A DNA stretch of 64,000 nucleotides from Stenotrophomonas maltophilia (GTDB lineage: Bacteria; Pseudomonadota; Gammaproteobacteria; Xanthomonadales; Xanthomonadaceae). The notes beneath the pieces were generated by a model. It saw only the letters and a list, made by a program, of their open reading frames with translations, did not search any database and was not told the DNA's origin. Shown here in pieces: positions 37,848 to 46,842 of the stretch. The stretch spans positions 28,165-92,164 of the forward strand of contig NZ_QFHO01000017.1 in the NCBI RefSeq assembly GCF_004920835.1, read 5' to 3'. The translations under genes were made by a program, and so were the position numbers. The number at the start of each line of letters is the position of its first letter. Positions within the stretch are counted from its first letter, which is position 1.

Positions 37848-37877
37848 ATGCACCAGATCGCCGAGACCGAACGCTAG
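37848..37877 (+). CDS. Leader ORF 2 of the EF-G-paralogue transcript (9 aa)
   Basis: ATG with a perfect AAGGAG 10 bases ahead; encodes MHQIAETER before TAG. A 10-bp hairpin (37878-37887 with 37900-37909) begins at the base after the stop. This is the layout of translational attenuators. Inferred regulatory, not a functional protein. Confidence 0.5.
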   Translation: MHQIAETER

Positions 37878-37923
37878 CCGCGCGCCCTGTCGCCAACCGG
37901 GGTGCGCGGCCCTCGAAGTTGGC
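37878..37923 (+). promoter_or_regulatory. Two mutually exclusive hairpins before the EF-G-paralogue start
   Basis: Hairpin A pairs 37878-37887 (CCGCGCGCCC) with 37900-37909. Hairpin B pairs GCCAAC (37892-37897, in the loop of A) with GTTGGC (37918-37923), 6 bases before the ribosome site AGGAA (37929-37933). They cannot form fully together, so a ribosome on leader ORF 2 could switch between them. Structure inferred by eye. Confidence 0.5.
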
Positions 37924-37941
37924 TTTGCAGGAACCTTTCTC

Positions 37942-39978
37942 ATGAACACCCAAGTCCTTTCCCGCCGTCGCAACCTTGGCATCATTGCCCACATCGACGC
38001 CGGCAAGACCACGCTGACCGAACGCCTGCTATGGAAAAGCGGCGAAATCCATCGCGTCGGCGAAGTGCACGACGGCAATGCGACCACCGATTTCTCGGCG
38101 ATCGAGCGCGAGCGTGGCATCACCATCGGCGCGGCCGCCGTGCAGGCGCAGTGGGCGCCGCGCGACCTGCCGCCGCATCGGCTGACCCTGATCGACACGC
38201 CCGGCCACATCGACTTCGCCATTGAAGTCGAGCGTTCGCTGCGCGTGCTCGACGGTGCCGTGGCCGTGTTCTCGGCCGTGGACGGCGTGCAGCCGCAGTC
38301 AGAGACGGTGTGGCGCCAGGCGCGTCGCCATCGTGTGCCGCTGATCGCGTTCGTCAACAAGATGGACCGCGTAGGCGCTTCGTTCGAGCGTGTGCTGGAG
38401 CAGCTGCAGGACAAGCTGCAGGCGCGGCCGTGGGCGCTCGGTATGCCACTGGGCAGCGAAAGCGATTTCAACGGCTGGGTCGACCTGGTCGATGAGCGCG
38501 TGCTGCACTGGCAGGATGGTGCCGTAACCACGGTGACCCCGTGGGACGACGCGGCGCGCACCCTGTGGCAGCCGCAGCGCGACGCGCTGGTTGAGGCCGT
38601 GGCCGACCACGACGAACTGCTGGCTGATGCCTGGCTGGAAGGTCGCGCGATCGATGCGGAACTGCTGCGTGCGGCGATCCGACGGGCGACGCTGGCCGGT
38701 GCAGGCGTGCCGGTGCTGGCCGGTGCCGCGTTCAAGGACAAGGGCATCGAAACCCTGCTGGATGCGGTGGTCGATTACCTGCCGTCGCCGCTGGATCGTC
38801 CTGCCGTGACCGCCGAGAGCGAAGACGGCGACGTGGTGCTGCCGCCGGATCCGGACGGTCCACTGGCCGGCCTGCTGTTCAAGATCACCCACCAGCAGCA
38901 CGGCGCGCTGAGCTTCGTGCGGCTGTACTCGGGCACCTTGAAGGTCGGCGATGCGGTGGCCAGTTCGCAGCATCCGCAGGGGCGGCGTGTCACCCGCCTG
39001 GTGCGGGTGCAGGCCGACCAGACCCACGACATTGAACAGGCCGTGGCCGGTGACATCGTCGCGGTGCTGGGCTGGAAGGATGCGGTCAGCGGCGAAACGC
39101 TGAGCGACCGCGCGCAGCCGCTGCGCCTGGAAAGCATCCAGGCACAGGCACCGGTGCTGGCCTGGCGGCTGGAACCGGCACGCGCGGCCGACCTGATCCG
39201 GATGGCGCAGGGCCTGGCCAGCCTGGCCCAGGAAGATCCGTCGTTCCGTGTCGAAACCGATCGCGACACGGCGGAGACCCTGGTCTGGGGCATGGGCGAG
39301 CTGCACCTGGAGGTGATGGTCGAGCGCCTGCGCAGCGAATGGAAGGTAGACGTAGGCGTAGGTGCGCCGCGTGTGGCCTACCAGGAGACGCCGATGCGTG
39401 CGATGGCCGGGGTTGTGGGCCGGCTGGTCAAGCAGACCGGCGGCCAGGGCCAGTTCGCGCACGTGGTGCTGGATGTGTCGCCGCGCGAAGACGGCCAGGT
39501 GGTGTTCAACGATCGCATCGTTGGTGGCGTGGTGCCCCGCAGCTTCATCAGTGCCGTGGAGAAGGGCGTGCGTGCTGCGCTGTCGGAAGGCCCTCAGGGT
39601 CATCCGGTGGTCGGTATCGAGGTCAGTCTTGTCGATGGCCAGACCCACGCCAAGGACTCTTCGGAAATGGCGTTCCATCGCGCCGGTGCCGAGGCGATCA
39701 AGGCGGCGCTGGCCGAAGGTGGCACGCAGCTGCTGGAGCCGGTGATGGCAGTGACAGTGCATTCGCCGTCGGCGTCGGTGGGTGATGTGGTGGGCGACCT
39801 CAACCGTCGCCATGGCCGTATTGCCCGCATCGAAGACCAGGAGGGTCGCGCCGAAGTCAGCGGCTTTGCGCCGCTGGCGCAGCTGGTGGGCTACACCACT
39901 TCGCTGCGTTCGCTCAGCCAGGGTCGGGCGAGCAGCGAGGCGCACCTGCACGGCTACGAGCCGGTACGCGCTGCGTGA
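37942..39978 (+). CDS. EF-G paralogue (translational GTPase)
   Basis: 678 residues; ATG with AGGAA 8 bases ahead. GTPase motifs are AHIDAGKTT (16-24), RGITI (58-62), DTPGH (85-89) and NKMD (139-142). Domains II-V follow, with GAPRVAYQETP and tip loop THAKDSSEMAF. It lacks the usual C-terminal tail of housekeeping EF-G and has no str-operon neighbours, so it is a second EF-G-like protein. Possible roles: alternative translocase, recycling factor or ribosome protection. The attenuator-like leader favours a stress- or antibiotic-induced role (inference). Confidence 0.85.
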   Translation: MNTQVLSRRRNLGIIAHIDAGKTTLTERLLWKSGEIHRVGEVHDGNATTDFSAIERERGITIGAAAVQAQWAPRDLPPHRLTLIDTPGHIDFAIEVERSLRVLDGAVAVFSAVDGVQPQSETVWRQARRHRVPLIAFVNKMDRVGASFERVLEQLQDKLQARPWALGMPLGSESDFNGWVDLVDERVLHWQDGAVTTVTPWDDAARTLWQPQRDALVEAVADHDELLADAWLEGRAIDAELLRAAIRRATLAGAGVPVLAGAAFKDKGIETLLDAVVDYLPSPLDRPAVTAESEDGDVVLPPDPDGPLAGLLFKITHQQHGALSFVRLYSGTLKVGDAVASSQHPQGRRVTRLVRVQADQTHDIEQAVAGDIVAVLGWKDAVSGETLSDRAQPLRLESIQAQAPVLAWRLEPARAADLIRMAQGLASLAQEDPSFRVETDRDTAETLVWGMGELHLEVMVERLRSEWKVDVGVGAPRVAYQETPMRAMAGVVGRLVKQTGGQGQFAHVVLDVSPREDGQVVFNDRIVGGVVPRSFISAVEKGVRAALSEGPQGHPVVGIEVSLVDGQTHAKDSSEMAFHRAGAEAIKAALAEGGTQLLEPVMAVTVHSPSASVGDVVGDLNRRHGRIARIEDQEGRAEVSGFAPLAQLVGYTTSLRSLSQGRASSEAHLHGYEPVRAA

Positions 39979-39989
39979 GGAAAGGTGAG

Positions 39990-40018
39990 GGGAGCCCGTA
40001 AGCGGGCTCCCTTTTTTT
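39990..40018 (+). terminator. Rho-independent terminator of the EF-G paralogue
   Basis: GGGAGCCCG and CGGGCTCCC around TAAG, then seven T residues. Confidence 0.93.
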
Positions 40019-40036
40019 GTGGGGGTTGATGGCGTT

Positions 40037-40060
40037 CCGTATCCACGCTGGCGTGGATGA
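40037..40060. repeat. SMAG-like palindromic repeat
   Basis: ATCCACGC and GCGTGGAT arms 2 bases apart, preceded by CCGT. It lies after the EF-G-paralogue terminator. Confidence 0.65.
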
Positions 40061-40184
40061 ATCCGCATCAGCACGCGAGTATTTGCACTGCATTGCAACA
40101 AAACTGCAGAAAAAGCTGGATTAAAGTGATGCCTCACGATAAATTGCGCACCCCCCGTTGCTCGCCGCCGCCCGCACCCCTCTC

Positions 40185-40457
40185 ATGCGTGATGACAAAG
40201 ACCCCGGAACCCTGGAGCTGACCCTGCCGCGCAAACGCGGCCGTCCGCCCAAGTTCGGGTACGCAATGAGCGACGCACAACGGGCCGCGCGCTACCGGGC
40301 GCGCCGGGCAGGGCAGGCCAACCACGCCGATGTGCGCGCCTGCAGCGACATGGTGTTGCTGGACAAGATCCGCGCTGCGGTCAGCGCCCGCGACACCGAG
40401 CTGGCCGGCTTTCTGGTCCACGTTCTCTGGCAACGCTACCCGCTGCAGTTGAAATAG
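40185..40457 (+). CDS. Small basic protein with AT-hook-like motif
   Basis: 90 residues from MRDDKDPGTL. An RKRGRPPKFG segment at about 16-25 is an AT-hook-type minor-groove motif. A conserved-looking MSDAQRAARYRARR follows, then a helical C-terminus. Probably nucleic-acid binding. No ribosome site is obvious, and an upstream ATG at 40158 is possible. Promoter-like AT-rich DNA precedes it. Confidence 0.6.
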   Translation: MRDDKDPGTLELTLPRKRGRPPKFGYAMSDAQRAARYRARRAGQANHADVRACSDMVLLDKIRAAVSARDTELAGFLVHVLWQRYPLQLK

Positions 40458-40567
40458 GCCGCCGGTGGGGTGGCCGTTGTCATCGAGCTTGTTGATAATG
40501 CGGGATTCAGGTTGTTCCCGCTGGCGCGCCCGGGATGGCAGGCGCGCATGATCGAACGGTTCCCAAG

Positions 40568-41323
40568 ATGACCACCACCAGCGACACCACCACCGAAGCG
40601 GCGCCCGCCGGTACCCCCCTGTTCTACACCCGTCCGGTGCCGCTGCAGGCCGATGTGCACGCCGACCTGCGCATCCTGCCGGGCAGGCTCGAGTTTGCCG
40701 CTGGCAACAACGCCATTCCGCTGGTGCTTGGCGAGTTCTCGCTGGCCCTGCATCACTTCCCTATCCTGTTCGCCGGCCCGACCGCGGTGCCGATGGCGGC
40801 CGTCGGCGTGTCGGAAGAGAACCTGTTCATCAAGGACGGCCTGTGGGAAGACGAGGCCTACATCCCGGCTTACCTGCGTCGCCACCCCTTCATCTTCATC
40901 GACACCGGCGCGGACAACGATTTCCTGCTGGGCATCGATGAAGAGAACCCCCGCGTGGTCAAGGGTGGTGACGAAGGCCAGCCGCTGTTCGTCGATGGCA
41001 AGGCCACCGAGATGGTGCAGCAGGCGCTGGAGTTCTGCGGCCAGTTCACCCGCGAGCACGAACAGACACAGGCCTTCTCCAAGGCGCTGATCGAGAACGG
41101 CCTGCTGGTCGAACGCAACGCCACCGTGCGTACTCCGGACGGTCGCGAGTTCAACCTCAACGGCTTCCAGGTGGTCGATGTCGAGAAATTCGTCGCACTG
41201 CCGGAAGCCACTGTGGTCGAATGGCACCGCAGCGGCTGGCTGGCGTTGATCCACCAGCATCTGATGTCGCTGGGTCGCTTCAACGACCTGACCCGTCGCC
41301 AGGTCGAGCGCCTGGCGGCCTGA
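40568..41323 (+). CDS. SapC-family protein
   Basis: 251 residues from MTTTSDTTTE. The core shows HADLRILPG, FPILFAGPT, LWEDEAYIPAYLRRHPFIF, VVEWHRSGWLALIHQHLMSL and a final Arg-rich helix, as in the SapC family (PF07277). SapC is named from Campylobacter surface-layer loci; the function in xanthomonads is unknown. It ends one base before the convergent histidine kinase. Confidence 0.8.
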   Translation: MTTTSDTTTEAAPAGTPLFYTRPVPLQADVHADLRILPGRLEFAAGNNAIPLVLGEFSLALHHFPILFAGPTAVPMAAVGVSEENLFIKDGLWEDEAYIPAYLRRHPFIFIDTGADNDFLLGIDEENPRVVKGGDEGQPLFVDGKATEMVQQALEFCGQFTREHEQTQAFSKALIENGLLVERNATVRTPDGREFNLNGFQVVDVEKFVALPEATVVEWHRSGWLALIHQHLMSLGRFNDLTRRQVERLAA

Positions 41324-43651
41324 TCAGGCCGATGGTGCGGCTTCCGCCCTGCGGGAGCCGTGCCACTGCTGCAATCCCTGCAGCAGTCGCCGCGCCTTGA
41401 CCCAGTCAGGCGCGGCCTTACGCCCCAGCTCCCACAGGTCGGCCGCGATGCCGGCTTGCGTGGTTGCGCCGCAGATCTGCAGCGTACCCTGCAGGCGATG
41501 CGCGTGATGGCGCAGCGCATCCGGAGCGGCGCCGGTAACGGCGCGCTCGATGGCAGTCAGTTCCATGCTGATGTCGGCCACATAGACGGAGTCGATGTGA
41601 GCCGTGCTGGCAGGTGCAGCGTGGCTCCCCAGCGCTGGCAACGCCAGTACCTGCAGCAGCTTGGCGATCTGCAGCGGCTTGGTCAGCACCGCGTCGAATC
41701 CTGCTGAGCGACAACGCGCTGCATGGCGATGGCCCGTGCGTGCCGACAGCGCGATCAGCAGCAAGGGCGTGTGCGCCTGCGCACGCAGCCGGCGCGCGAG
41801 CGCATAGCCATCCATGTCGTGGAGCTCGATGTCGAGCAGCACCGTGCCGCGCGGCCGTCGCGCCTGTTCTTCCATCGCACCGCTGGCATCGGCAAGCGCA
41901 TGCACATCCGCGCCCAGGCGCCGCAGCTGGGCGGCCATGAGGCGGCGGTTGAGGCCATGGTCTTCGACCAGCAGCAGATCCAGGCCGGCGAGCGGCTGCT
42001 CACTAGCGACCACGCTTGTAGTCGGCGGGCGGTCCCTGGCGATCCGCACCGGCAGGCGCAGGGTGAAGCGGCTGCCGCGTCCGTGGACGCTGTGGACAGT
42101 CAGATCGCCGCCCATCGAGCGGGCCAGTTCACGTGCGATCACCAACCCCAGCCCGCTGCCGCCGCGCTGCAGCCCGTCCTCGCCCTGCTGGAATGGGTGG
42201 AACAGGGATGTTGCCTGCGCAGCAGAGATACCAATGCCGCTGTCGATTACATCCAGCAGCAGCTCATGCGGTCGCGTTGGTGGTCGCAGCTGCACGCGCA
42301 GGTCGATGCCGCCGACATCGGTGAACTTCAGTGCATTGCAGAGCAGGTTGTCGACAATCTGGCGCAGTGCATCGGGATCCAGCAGGACCAGCGGCGCCGG
42401 CGCTGCATCGCAGTCCAGCCTGAGCTCCAGGCCTTTCCTGCGTGCGGGCGGGCGGATCGCATCCAGCGACTGGTTGCACAGCAGTGCGACGTCGCAGGCT
42501 TTTGGCTGCGGCGCGAAGCCACCACTGGCGAGGCGCGAAAAATCCAGCGAGCGATCCAGTAGCCCGCGCAGTGAGCGTCCTGCGGCAGCCATCGCCGCGA
42601 GTAGTTCGCGGCGGCCCTCCGCAGAATGCGCCTGGTGCAGCGGGGTGATCGAGCTCAACAGCGTCTGCGCGGCATTGCGTACCTCATGGCTGATCATGCC
42701 GAACGCGCGTGCACGGTCGCGTTCGCTGCGGCGGAAGCGGTGCCGTAGCGGATTCCAGAGAAGCGGGAGACCGGCCAGCGCGGCGATCAATGCCAACAGC
42801 CAGGCCGGCGGCGGCGACCGCACCCGGTCCAGCGCTTGCTCCACCGATGCTGGCAGCGTCTGCTGCGCCCAGAGATGCAGCAGGCCAGCGTGTTCTTCCA
42901 GCGTGATGTCGCGCAGGCCCCGGTCGATGCGCTCAAGCAGGTGCCTGTCCTCCCGACGAGCGAGCAGGTGCAGGTCGGTGGAGAAATCGCTGCTGATCGG
43001 CTGCAGCAGCAGATCGCCGCTGAAGTAGCGGCGGATCATTGGCCGCAGCGTCGTATCCATGCCGATCGCCGCATCCGCTGTGCCGGCAATGACCGCTTCA
43101 AGTGTCGCGTGCCGATTGGAAAGGGAATGCAGGCGAATCTGTGGATGATGCGCGCCCAGCCAGCCGGCGTAGGGGCCGCCCTCAACCACGGCCAGGGTCC
43201 GTCCATCCAGCTCCGCCAGGCTGCGTGGCAGCCATTGGCCGGAACGCCCGGCAAGCACCGTCCTGCCGCCACGAAAGGGGGCGGAGGCAATCAGATCCGG
43301 GCAGGGCAGCTGCAGATGTGCGGCGCCACCCACCACCAGCACCAGATCGGCATCGCGGCGACACACGGCAGCCACAGATTCTGTAGTGGTGGGGTGGGGC
43401 AGGTCGCGGAAACGCAGTTGGGCATGCCGCGCCACCAGGGCTGCATAGCCGTGGGCGAGCGTGGGCAAGGGCGTTGTTTCTGCAAGTGGGGCGGGTACCG
43501 GGCGAAGGGAAGGGGCCGTTGCAACCCGTACCTCGCTGCCCGGCCCCCAGCGTTGTGATCGGACATCTTCCGCAGATGCCGCCGGCAGCAGCAGAAGAAC
43601 CAGCAGCAGGGCCAAGGAGGTGCGCAGGTGCGAGCGGTCCGGCCTGCTCAT
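41324..43651 (-). CDS. BvgS-like hybrid histidine kinase
   Basis: 775 residues: signal peptide (1-27), one periplasmic SBP_bac_3-like sensor (about 40-265), a membrane helix (about 282-300), HisKA with His322 in ISHEVRNAAQTLL, an ATPase domain (DSGIGIS, GGSGLGL), a receiver with Asp607 and Lys658, and an Hpt-like segment with His718 in HRLQGT. This is the four-step phosphorelay of BvgS/EvgS but with a single sensor module. It overlaps the LuxR-type regulator by four bases, so the two form a pair. The ligand may be an amino acid or related molecule. Confidence 0.88.
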   Translation of the reverse strand: MSRPDRSHLRTSLALLLVLLLLPAASAEDVRSQRWGPGSEVRVATAPSLRPVPAPLAETTPLPTLAHGYAALVARHAQLRFRDLPHPTTTESVAAVCRRDADLVLVVGGAAHLQLPCPDLIASAPFRGGRTVLAGRSGQWLPRSLAELDGRTLAVVEGGPYAGWLGAHHPQIRLHSLSNRHATLEAVIAGTADAAIGMDTTLRPMIRRYFSGDLLLQPISSDFSTDLHLLARREDRHLLERIDRGLRDITLEEHAGLLHLWAQQTLPASVEQALDRVRSPPPAWLLALIAALAGLPLLWNPLRHRFRRSERDRARAFGMISHEVRNAAQTLLSSITPLHQAHSAEGRRELLAAMAAAGRSLRGLLDRSLDFSRLASGGFAPQPKACDVALLCNQSLDAIRPPARRKGLELRLDCDAAPAPLVLLDPDALRQIVDNLLCNALKFTDVGGIDLRVQLRPPTRPHELLLDVIDSGIGISAAQATSLFHPFQQGEDGLQRGGSGLGLVIARELARSMGGDLTVHSVHGRGSRFTLRLPVRIARDRPPTTSVVASEQPLAGLDLLLVEDHGLNRRLMAAQLRRLGADVHALADASGAMEEQARRPRGTVLLDIELHDMDGYALARRLRAQAHTPLLLIALSARTGHRHAARCRSAGFDAVLTKPLQIAKLLQVLALPALGSHAAPASTAHIDSVYVADISMELTAIERAVTGAAPDALRHHAHRLQGTLQICGATTQAGIAADLWELGRKAAPDWVKARRLLQGLQQWHGSRRAEAAPSA

Positions 43652-44274
43652 GACGGACTCGCGTGTGGGCGCATGGCGTAGATCTCGGCGTCGTTGCGCA
43701 GGCCAAGCTTGCGCAGCGCGGCAACCTTCTGGGTGCTGACGGTCTTGACGCTCCGGTGCCGGCGCAGCGCGATCTCGGACACGGTGAGCCCGGTGAGCAG
43801 CAGTTCCAGTACCTCGCGTTCATTGCGGCTGAGTTCGCTGCAGTCGGCAGGCAGGATGAAGTCAGGTGGCAGGCGGCCGAGCCCCTGATGCACGCGCACA
43901 ATTGCCTCTGACAGCATCGGCAGTGGTTCGGCCTTGCCGACGATGCCGCTGACGCCGGCCTTGATCAGGTGGCTGAGGTTGGTCGCGGGTGAGAGCGTGG
44001 CGAAAACGAGCAGCGGAATGCTGGGGAAGGTATCGCGCAGCAGGGGGATCAGCTCGGCGCTAGCGCGGTCGCCGGGGGCCAGGCTCAGGTCGATGATCGC
44101 CACATCGACGTGCAGCATATGCAGGGTGGTGATGAGGTCTTCGCTGAGGGAGTGGCTGGCGACGATGCTGAAGCGGCGGTCGCGGTTGAGGTGCAGGGCG
44201 ATGCCGCGACGGACGACCTCATGGTCGTCCAGAAGCGCCAAGCGCAGCCGGCGCGGTGCAGGATGTCCATTCAT
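43648..44274 (-). CDS. LuxR/NarL-type response regulator
   Basis: 208 residues. Receiver domain with LLDDHEVVRRGI, phospho-acceptor Asp in AIIDLSLAPGD (about 62) and Lys in GIVGKAEPL (about 113). The GerE-type HTH has LSRNEREVLELLLTGLTVSEIALRRHRSVKTVSTQKVAALRKL split over about 148-192. It is the BvgA/EvgA-like partner of the overlapping hybrid kinase. Targets unknown. Confidence 0.92.
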   Translation of the reverse strand: MNGHPAPRRLRLALLDDHEVVRRGIALHLNRDRRFSIVASHSLSEDLITTLHMLHVDVAIIDLSLAPGDRASAELIPLLRDTFPSIPLLVFATLSPATNLSHLIKAGVSGIVGKAEPLPMLSEAIVRVHQGLGRLPPDFILPADCSELSRNEREVLELLLTGLTVSEIALRRHRSVKTVSTQKVAALRKLGLRNDAEIYAMRPHASPS

Positions 44275-44444
44275 GCGCAGGGAGGTGATCAGCGCCCCAT
44301 GGGCGTGGTCATCATTTTGGCGTCACTGTCACGCCGGGCATCGGATTTCCGGGATTTTTGCGATTATTCCTAAGAATCGATGTGCTGCGCGCATCGGTTC
44401 CGCGAACGTCATTGATGTAGTGGATGGAACTCATCGACACCGGA

Positions 44445-44978
44445 TCAGCGGACCGACTGCGGCACCCGCCTCAACCTGGCAGTGTCGTAACCCATCGCTG
44501 CAATACGCTGCACCGCCTGCCGGTAGTCGCTTTCCGAGACCTGTGGCGTACGCGCCATGTACCAGACGTAGTCGCGCTTGCTGCGGGCCACAATGGTCTG
44601 GCGGTAGCCATCATCGAGCCAGGCGATGATGTATTCGGCCTGGATCGGCCAGATGAACTGCATGCCCCAGATCGCACCGTTTCCTTCTTTCTCCACCCGG
44701 CCGATCGGATGCATCGACTTCTGTGGGGCATCGAAGCTGCCCTTGCGATAGGTGAAGGTAGTCTGGATGCGTCCATCCGGCCGTAGCGCGTAACTTTCCA
44801 CCGCATCGAAGGCCTCGCGTTCCGGGCGCGATGGAATGTGTGCGATCACATACCAGTCGCCCATGAATCGCGGCACATCCACCGATGGTGGCCGCGGCAG
44901 GGGCCGGGTGTCGCTGGAGCTGCAGCCTGCACCGAACAGGCCGGCTGCGAGCAGAGGAAGCAGCGGGAAGATGCGCAT
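44445..44978 (-). CDS. blc: Outer-membrane lipocalin Blc-like lipoprotein
   Basis: 177 residues from MRIFPLLPLL. The lipobox puts the acylated Cys at about residue 19 (GAGC-SSS). Lipocalin signatures are GDWYVIAHIP, IWPIQAEYIIAWLDDGY and WYMARTP. Bacterial lipocalins bind fatty acids or lysophospholipids. It is the last gene of the eight-gene lipid operon, 8 bases after the methyltransferase. Confidence 0.88.
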   Translation of the reverse strand: MRIFPLLPLLAAGLFGAGCSSSDTRPLPRPPSVDVPRFMGDWYVIAHIPSRPEREAFDAVESYALRPDGRIQTTFTYRKGSFDAPQKSMHPIGRVEKEGNGAIWGMQFIWPIQAEYIIAWLDDGYRQTIVARSKRDYVWYMARTPQVSESDYRQAVQRIAAMGYDTARLRRVPQSVR

Positions 44979-44986
44979 GTCACACC

Positions 44987-46060
44987 TCAGCGTGGGCGGA
45001 ACAGGTAATGGGCCACCAGCCACTGCTGGCCGTTGTCGTAGCCGAACAGCTCGGCACAGGCCATCCAGAACATCCGCCAGCGCTGCCACCAGATCTTTGC
45101 CGCGGCCTGGCCGTAGGTGGCGACCAGTACAGGCATGACCTCTTCGCGGGCGGCGTCCTGGTTGGCCAGCCAATGATCAGCGGTGCGCTGGTAGTGGCTG
45201 CCATCCAGCAGCCAGCGCTGTTCCAGCTGCAGGTCGCGCTGGAAATGCAGCAGGGTGTCGGCGGCGGGCATCAGCCCACCCGTGAAGAAGTGGCGGCCCA
45301 TCCAGTTATCGCCGCCGCTGGTCTCGAACGGATACATCAGCGTGCGGTGGGCGAAGATGTGCACGAACAGCGCGCCATCCGGTTTCAGCCATCGTGCGAT
45401 GCCTGCCAGCAACCGCTCATAGTTGCGTACGTGTTCGAACATCTCCACCGACACGCAGCGGTCGAACTGTGCCGTTGGCAGTTCAAGCTCGTTGACGTCG
45501 CAGGTCAGCACCTCGACGGTGCCCAGGCCGCGTGCCTGGCACTGCGCCATGATGTGCCTGCGCTGGCTGTGCGAGTTGGAGACGGCGGTGATATGCGCCT
45601 GCGGAAAGCGTTCGGCCATCCACAGTGTCAGTGAGCCCCAGCCGCAGCCGAGTTCAAGGATCTGCTGGCCGTTGGCCAGGCCGGCGCGTTGGCCGTACAG
45701 CGCCAGCATGGCGTCTTCGGCCTGGTCCAGCGTTTCGCGGCCAGTGGGGTAGTAGCAGCTGCTGTACTTCAGGCGCTTGCCCAGGCAGGCCTGGAAGAAG
45801 GCCGCGGGAACTTCGTAGTGCTGACGGTTGGCCACTTCGGTATGCAGCGCGAGTGGGCTGTCGGCCAGCTCGGCGATGCGCCGGCTGAAGCGTGCCGATT
45901 GGCCTTCGATGCCGCCCTCGCTTTCCTCATGCAGGCGTTGCGCGCACAAGCGGCGGATGCCCGCACGCAGCGCCGCATCGGGCACCAGTCCGCGTTCGGC
46001 CCAGGCGATCAGCCCGGTTTCCGCATCTTCGGCCGGATTCAGTGACGGGATCGCGCTCAT
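44987..46060 (-). CDS. CFA-synthase-family SAM methyltransferase (short form)
   Basis: 357 residues. SAM site ILELGCGWGSLTLWMAE (about 133-149) and catalytic-region VSVEMFEHVRNYE (about 207). It is shorter than cyclopropane synthases, and the pattern matches the coclaurine-methyltransferase/CFA-like branch. Such enzymes occur in sigmaE-ChrR regulons, where one branch (UfaM) methylates unsaturated phospholipid chains for furan fatty acids. The specific assignment here is inference. Its start overlaps the DUF1295 stop. Confidence 0.82.
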   Translation of the reverse strand: MSAIPSLNPAEDAETGLIAWAERGLVPDAALRAGIRRLCAQRLHEESEGGIEGQSARFSRRIAELADSPLALHTEVANRQHYEVPAAFFQACLGKRLKYSSCYYPTGRETLDQAEDAMLALYGQRAGLANGQQILELGCGWGSLTLWMAERFPQAHITAVSNSHSQRRHIMAQCQARGLGTVEVLTCDVNELELPTAQFDRCVSVEMFEHVRNYERLLAGIARWLKPDGALFVHIFAHRTLMYPFETSGGDNWMGRHFFTGGLMPAADTLLHFQRDLQLEQRWLLDGSHYQRTADHWLANQDAAREEVMPVLVATYGQAAAKIWWQRWRMFWMACAELFGYDNGQQWLVAHYLFRPR

Positions 46061-46842
46061 GCGGAATGCTCCTTGGAAGAACGGGGGAACCAGGGAAAGA
46101 ACATCGACGTGCTGCGCTGGTACTCGCGGTAGTCTTCGCCGCGGCTACGCAGAGCCTGCTTCTCGGTGAACGGAATGCCGCTCAGATAGCGCAGGAATAC
46201 ATACATCAGCAGCGGGCCGGACCACGCCAGCCACCACAGTGGTGAGCCCGCCGCCAGCAGCACGTAGCTGAACCAGTGCAGCCATTCGAAGAAGTAGTTG
46301 GGGTGGCGCGAGTAACGCCAGAGTCCTTGGCGGCAGGTCAAGCCCTTGTTCGCCGGGTCGGCCCGGAACCGGGCCAGCTGCCAGTCGGCCAGCGCCTCGC
46401 CGCCGACGCTGATCAGCCAGACGCCTGCGGCGGCAACCACCCACAGCGACAGCCCCGGCCGTGGATTGGCCGCCACCGCGACGAAGGGCAGGGCGAACAG
46501 AACGATCAGCAGCGCCTGCGCCATGAAGAAGCCGAAGATCTTCCCCTGGTGGCCGTGCCAGTGTTCCCGCAGATAACGGTAGCGACCGTCCTCTTGTTCG
46601 TGACGGACCCGGTGCCAGAGATGCAAGGCCAGGCGGCTGCCCCACAGCCCACCCAGCAGCCCCAGCGCGAGCCGGGGCATCAACGCGCCATCGCCCAGCA
46701 GTGCCAGCAGCAGCGCCGATGCACCCACGCCTTTGGCCCAGAGCACATCAACCACGCCGATGTTGGTGTGGCGACGCTGCCAGGCCCAGCCCCAGCTCAT
46801 CACCACTACTGCGTACAGCAGCACCCACCCTGGATTGATCAT
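46057..46842 (-). CDS. DUF1295 steroid-5-alpha-reductase-like membrane protein
   Basis: 261 residues with about seven membrane helices. The C-terminal GLWRYSRHPNYFFEWLHWFSYVLLA and GEDYREYQRSTSMFFPWFP are the DUF1295 hallmark (NADPH-binding in reductase/methyltransferase relatives). Likely modifies a lipid or isoprenoid in the inner membrane. Four-base overlaps with both neighbours. Confidence 0.85.
   Translation of the reverse strand: MINPGWVLLYAVVVMSWGWAWQRRHTNIGVVDVLWAKGVGASALLLALLGDGALMPRLALGLLGGLWGSRLALHLWHRVRHEQEDGRYRYLREHWHGHQGKIFGFFMAQALLIVLFALPFVAVAANPRPGLSLWVVAAAGVWLISVGGEALADWQLARFRADPANKGLTCRQGLWRYSRHPNYFFEWLHWFSYVLLAAGSPLWWLAWSGPLLMYVFLRYLSGIPFTEKQALRSRGEDYREYQRSTSMFFPWFPRSSKEHSA

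Noticed and set aside
37843..37941. Upstream in-frame extension of the EF-G paralogue from a GTG
   Set aside because: It would overlap leader ORF 2 and the hairpins, and adds a Pro/Ala/Arg stretch absent from EF-G. The ATG at 37942 has a proper ribosome site and begins at the conserved N-terminus.
38299..40137. 612-residue antisense frame opposite the EF-G paralogue
   Set aside because: Shadow frame of a certain gene. Composition is His/Arg-rich and it would cross the terminator at 39990.
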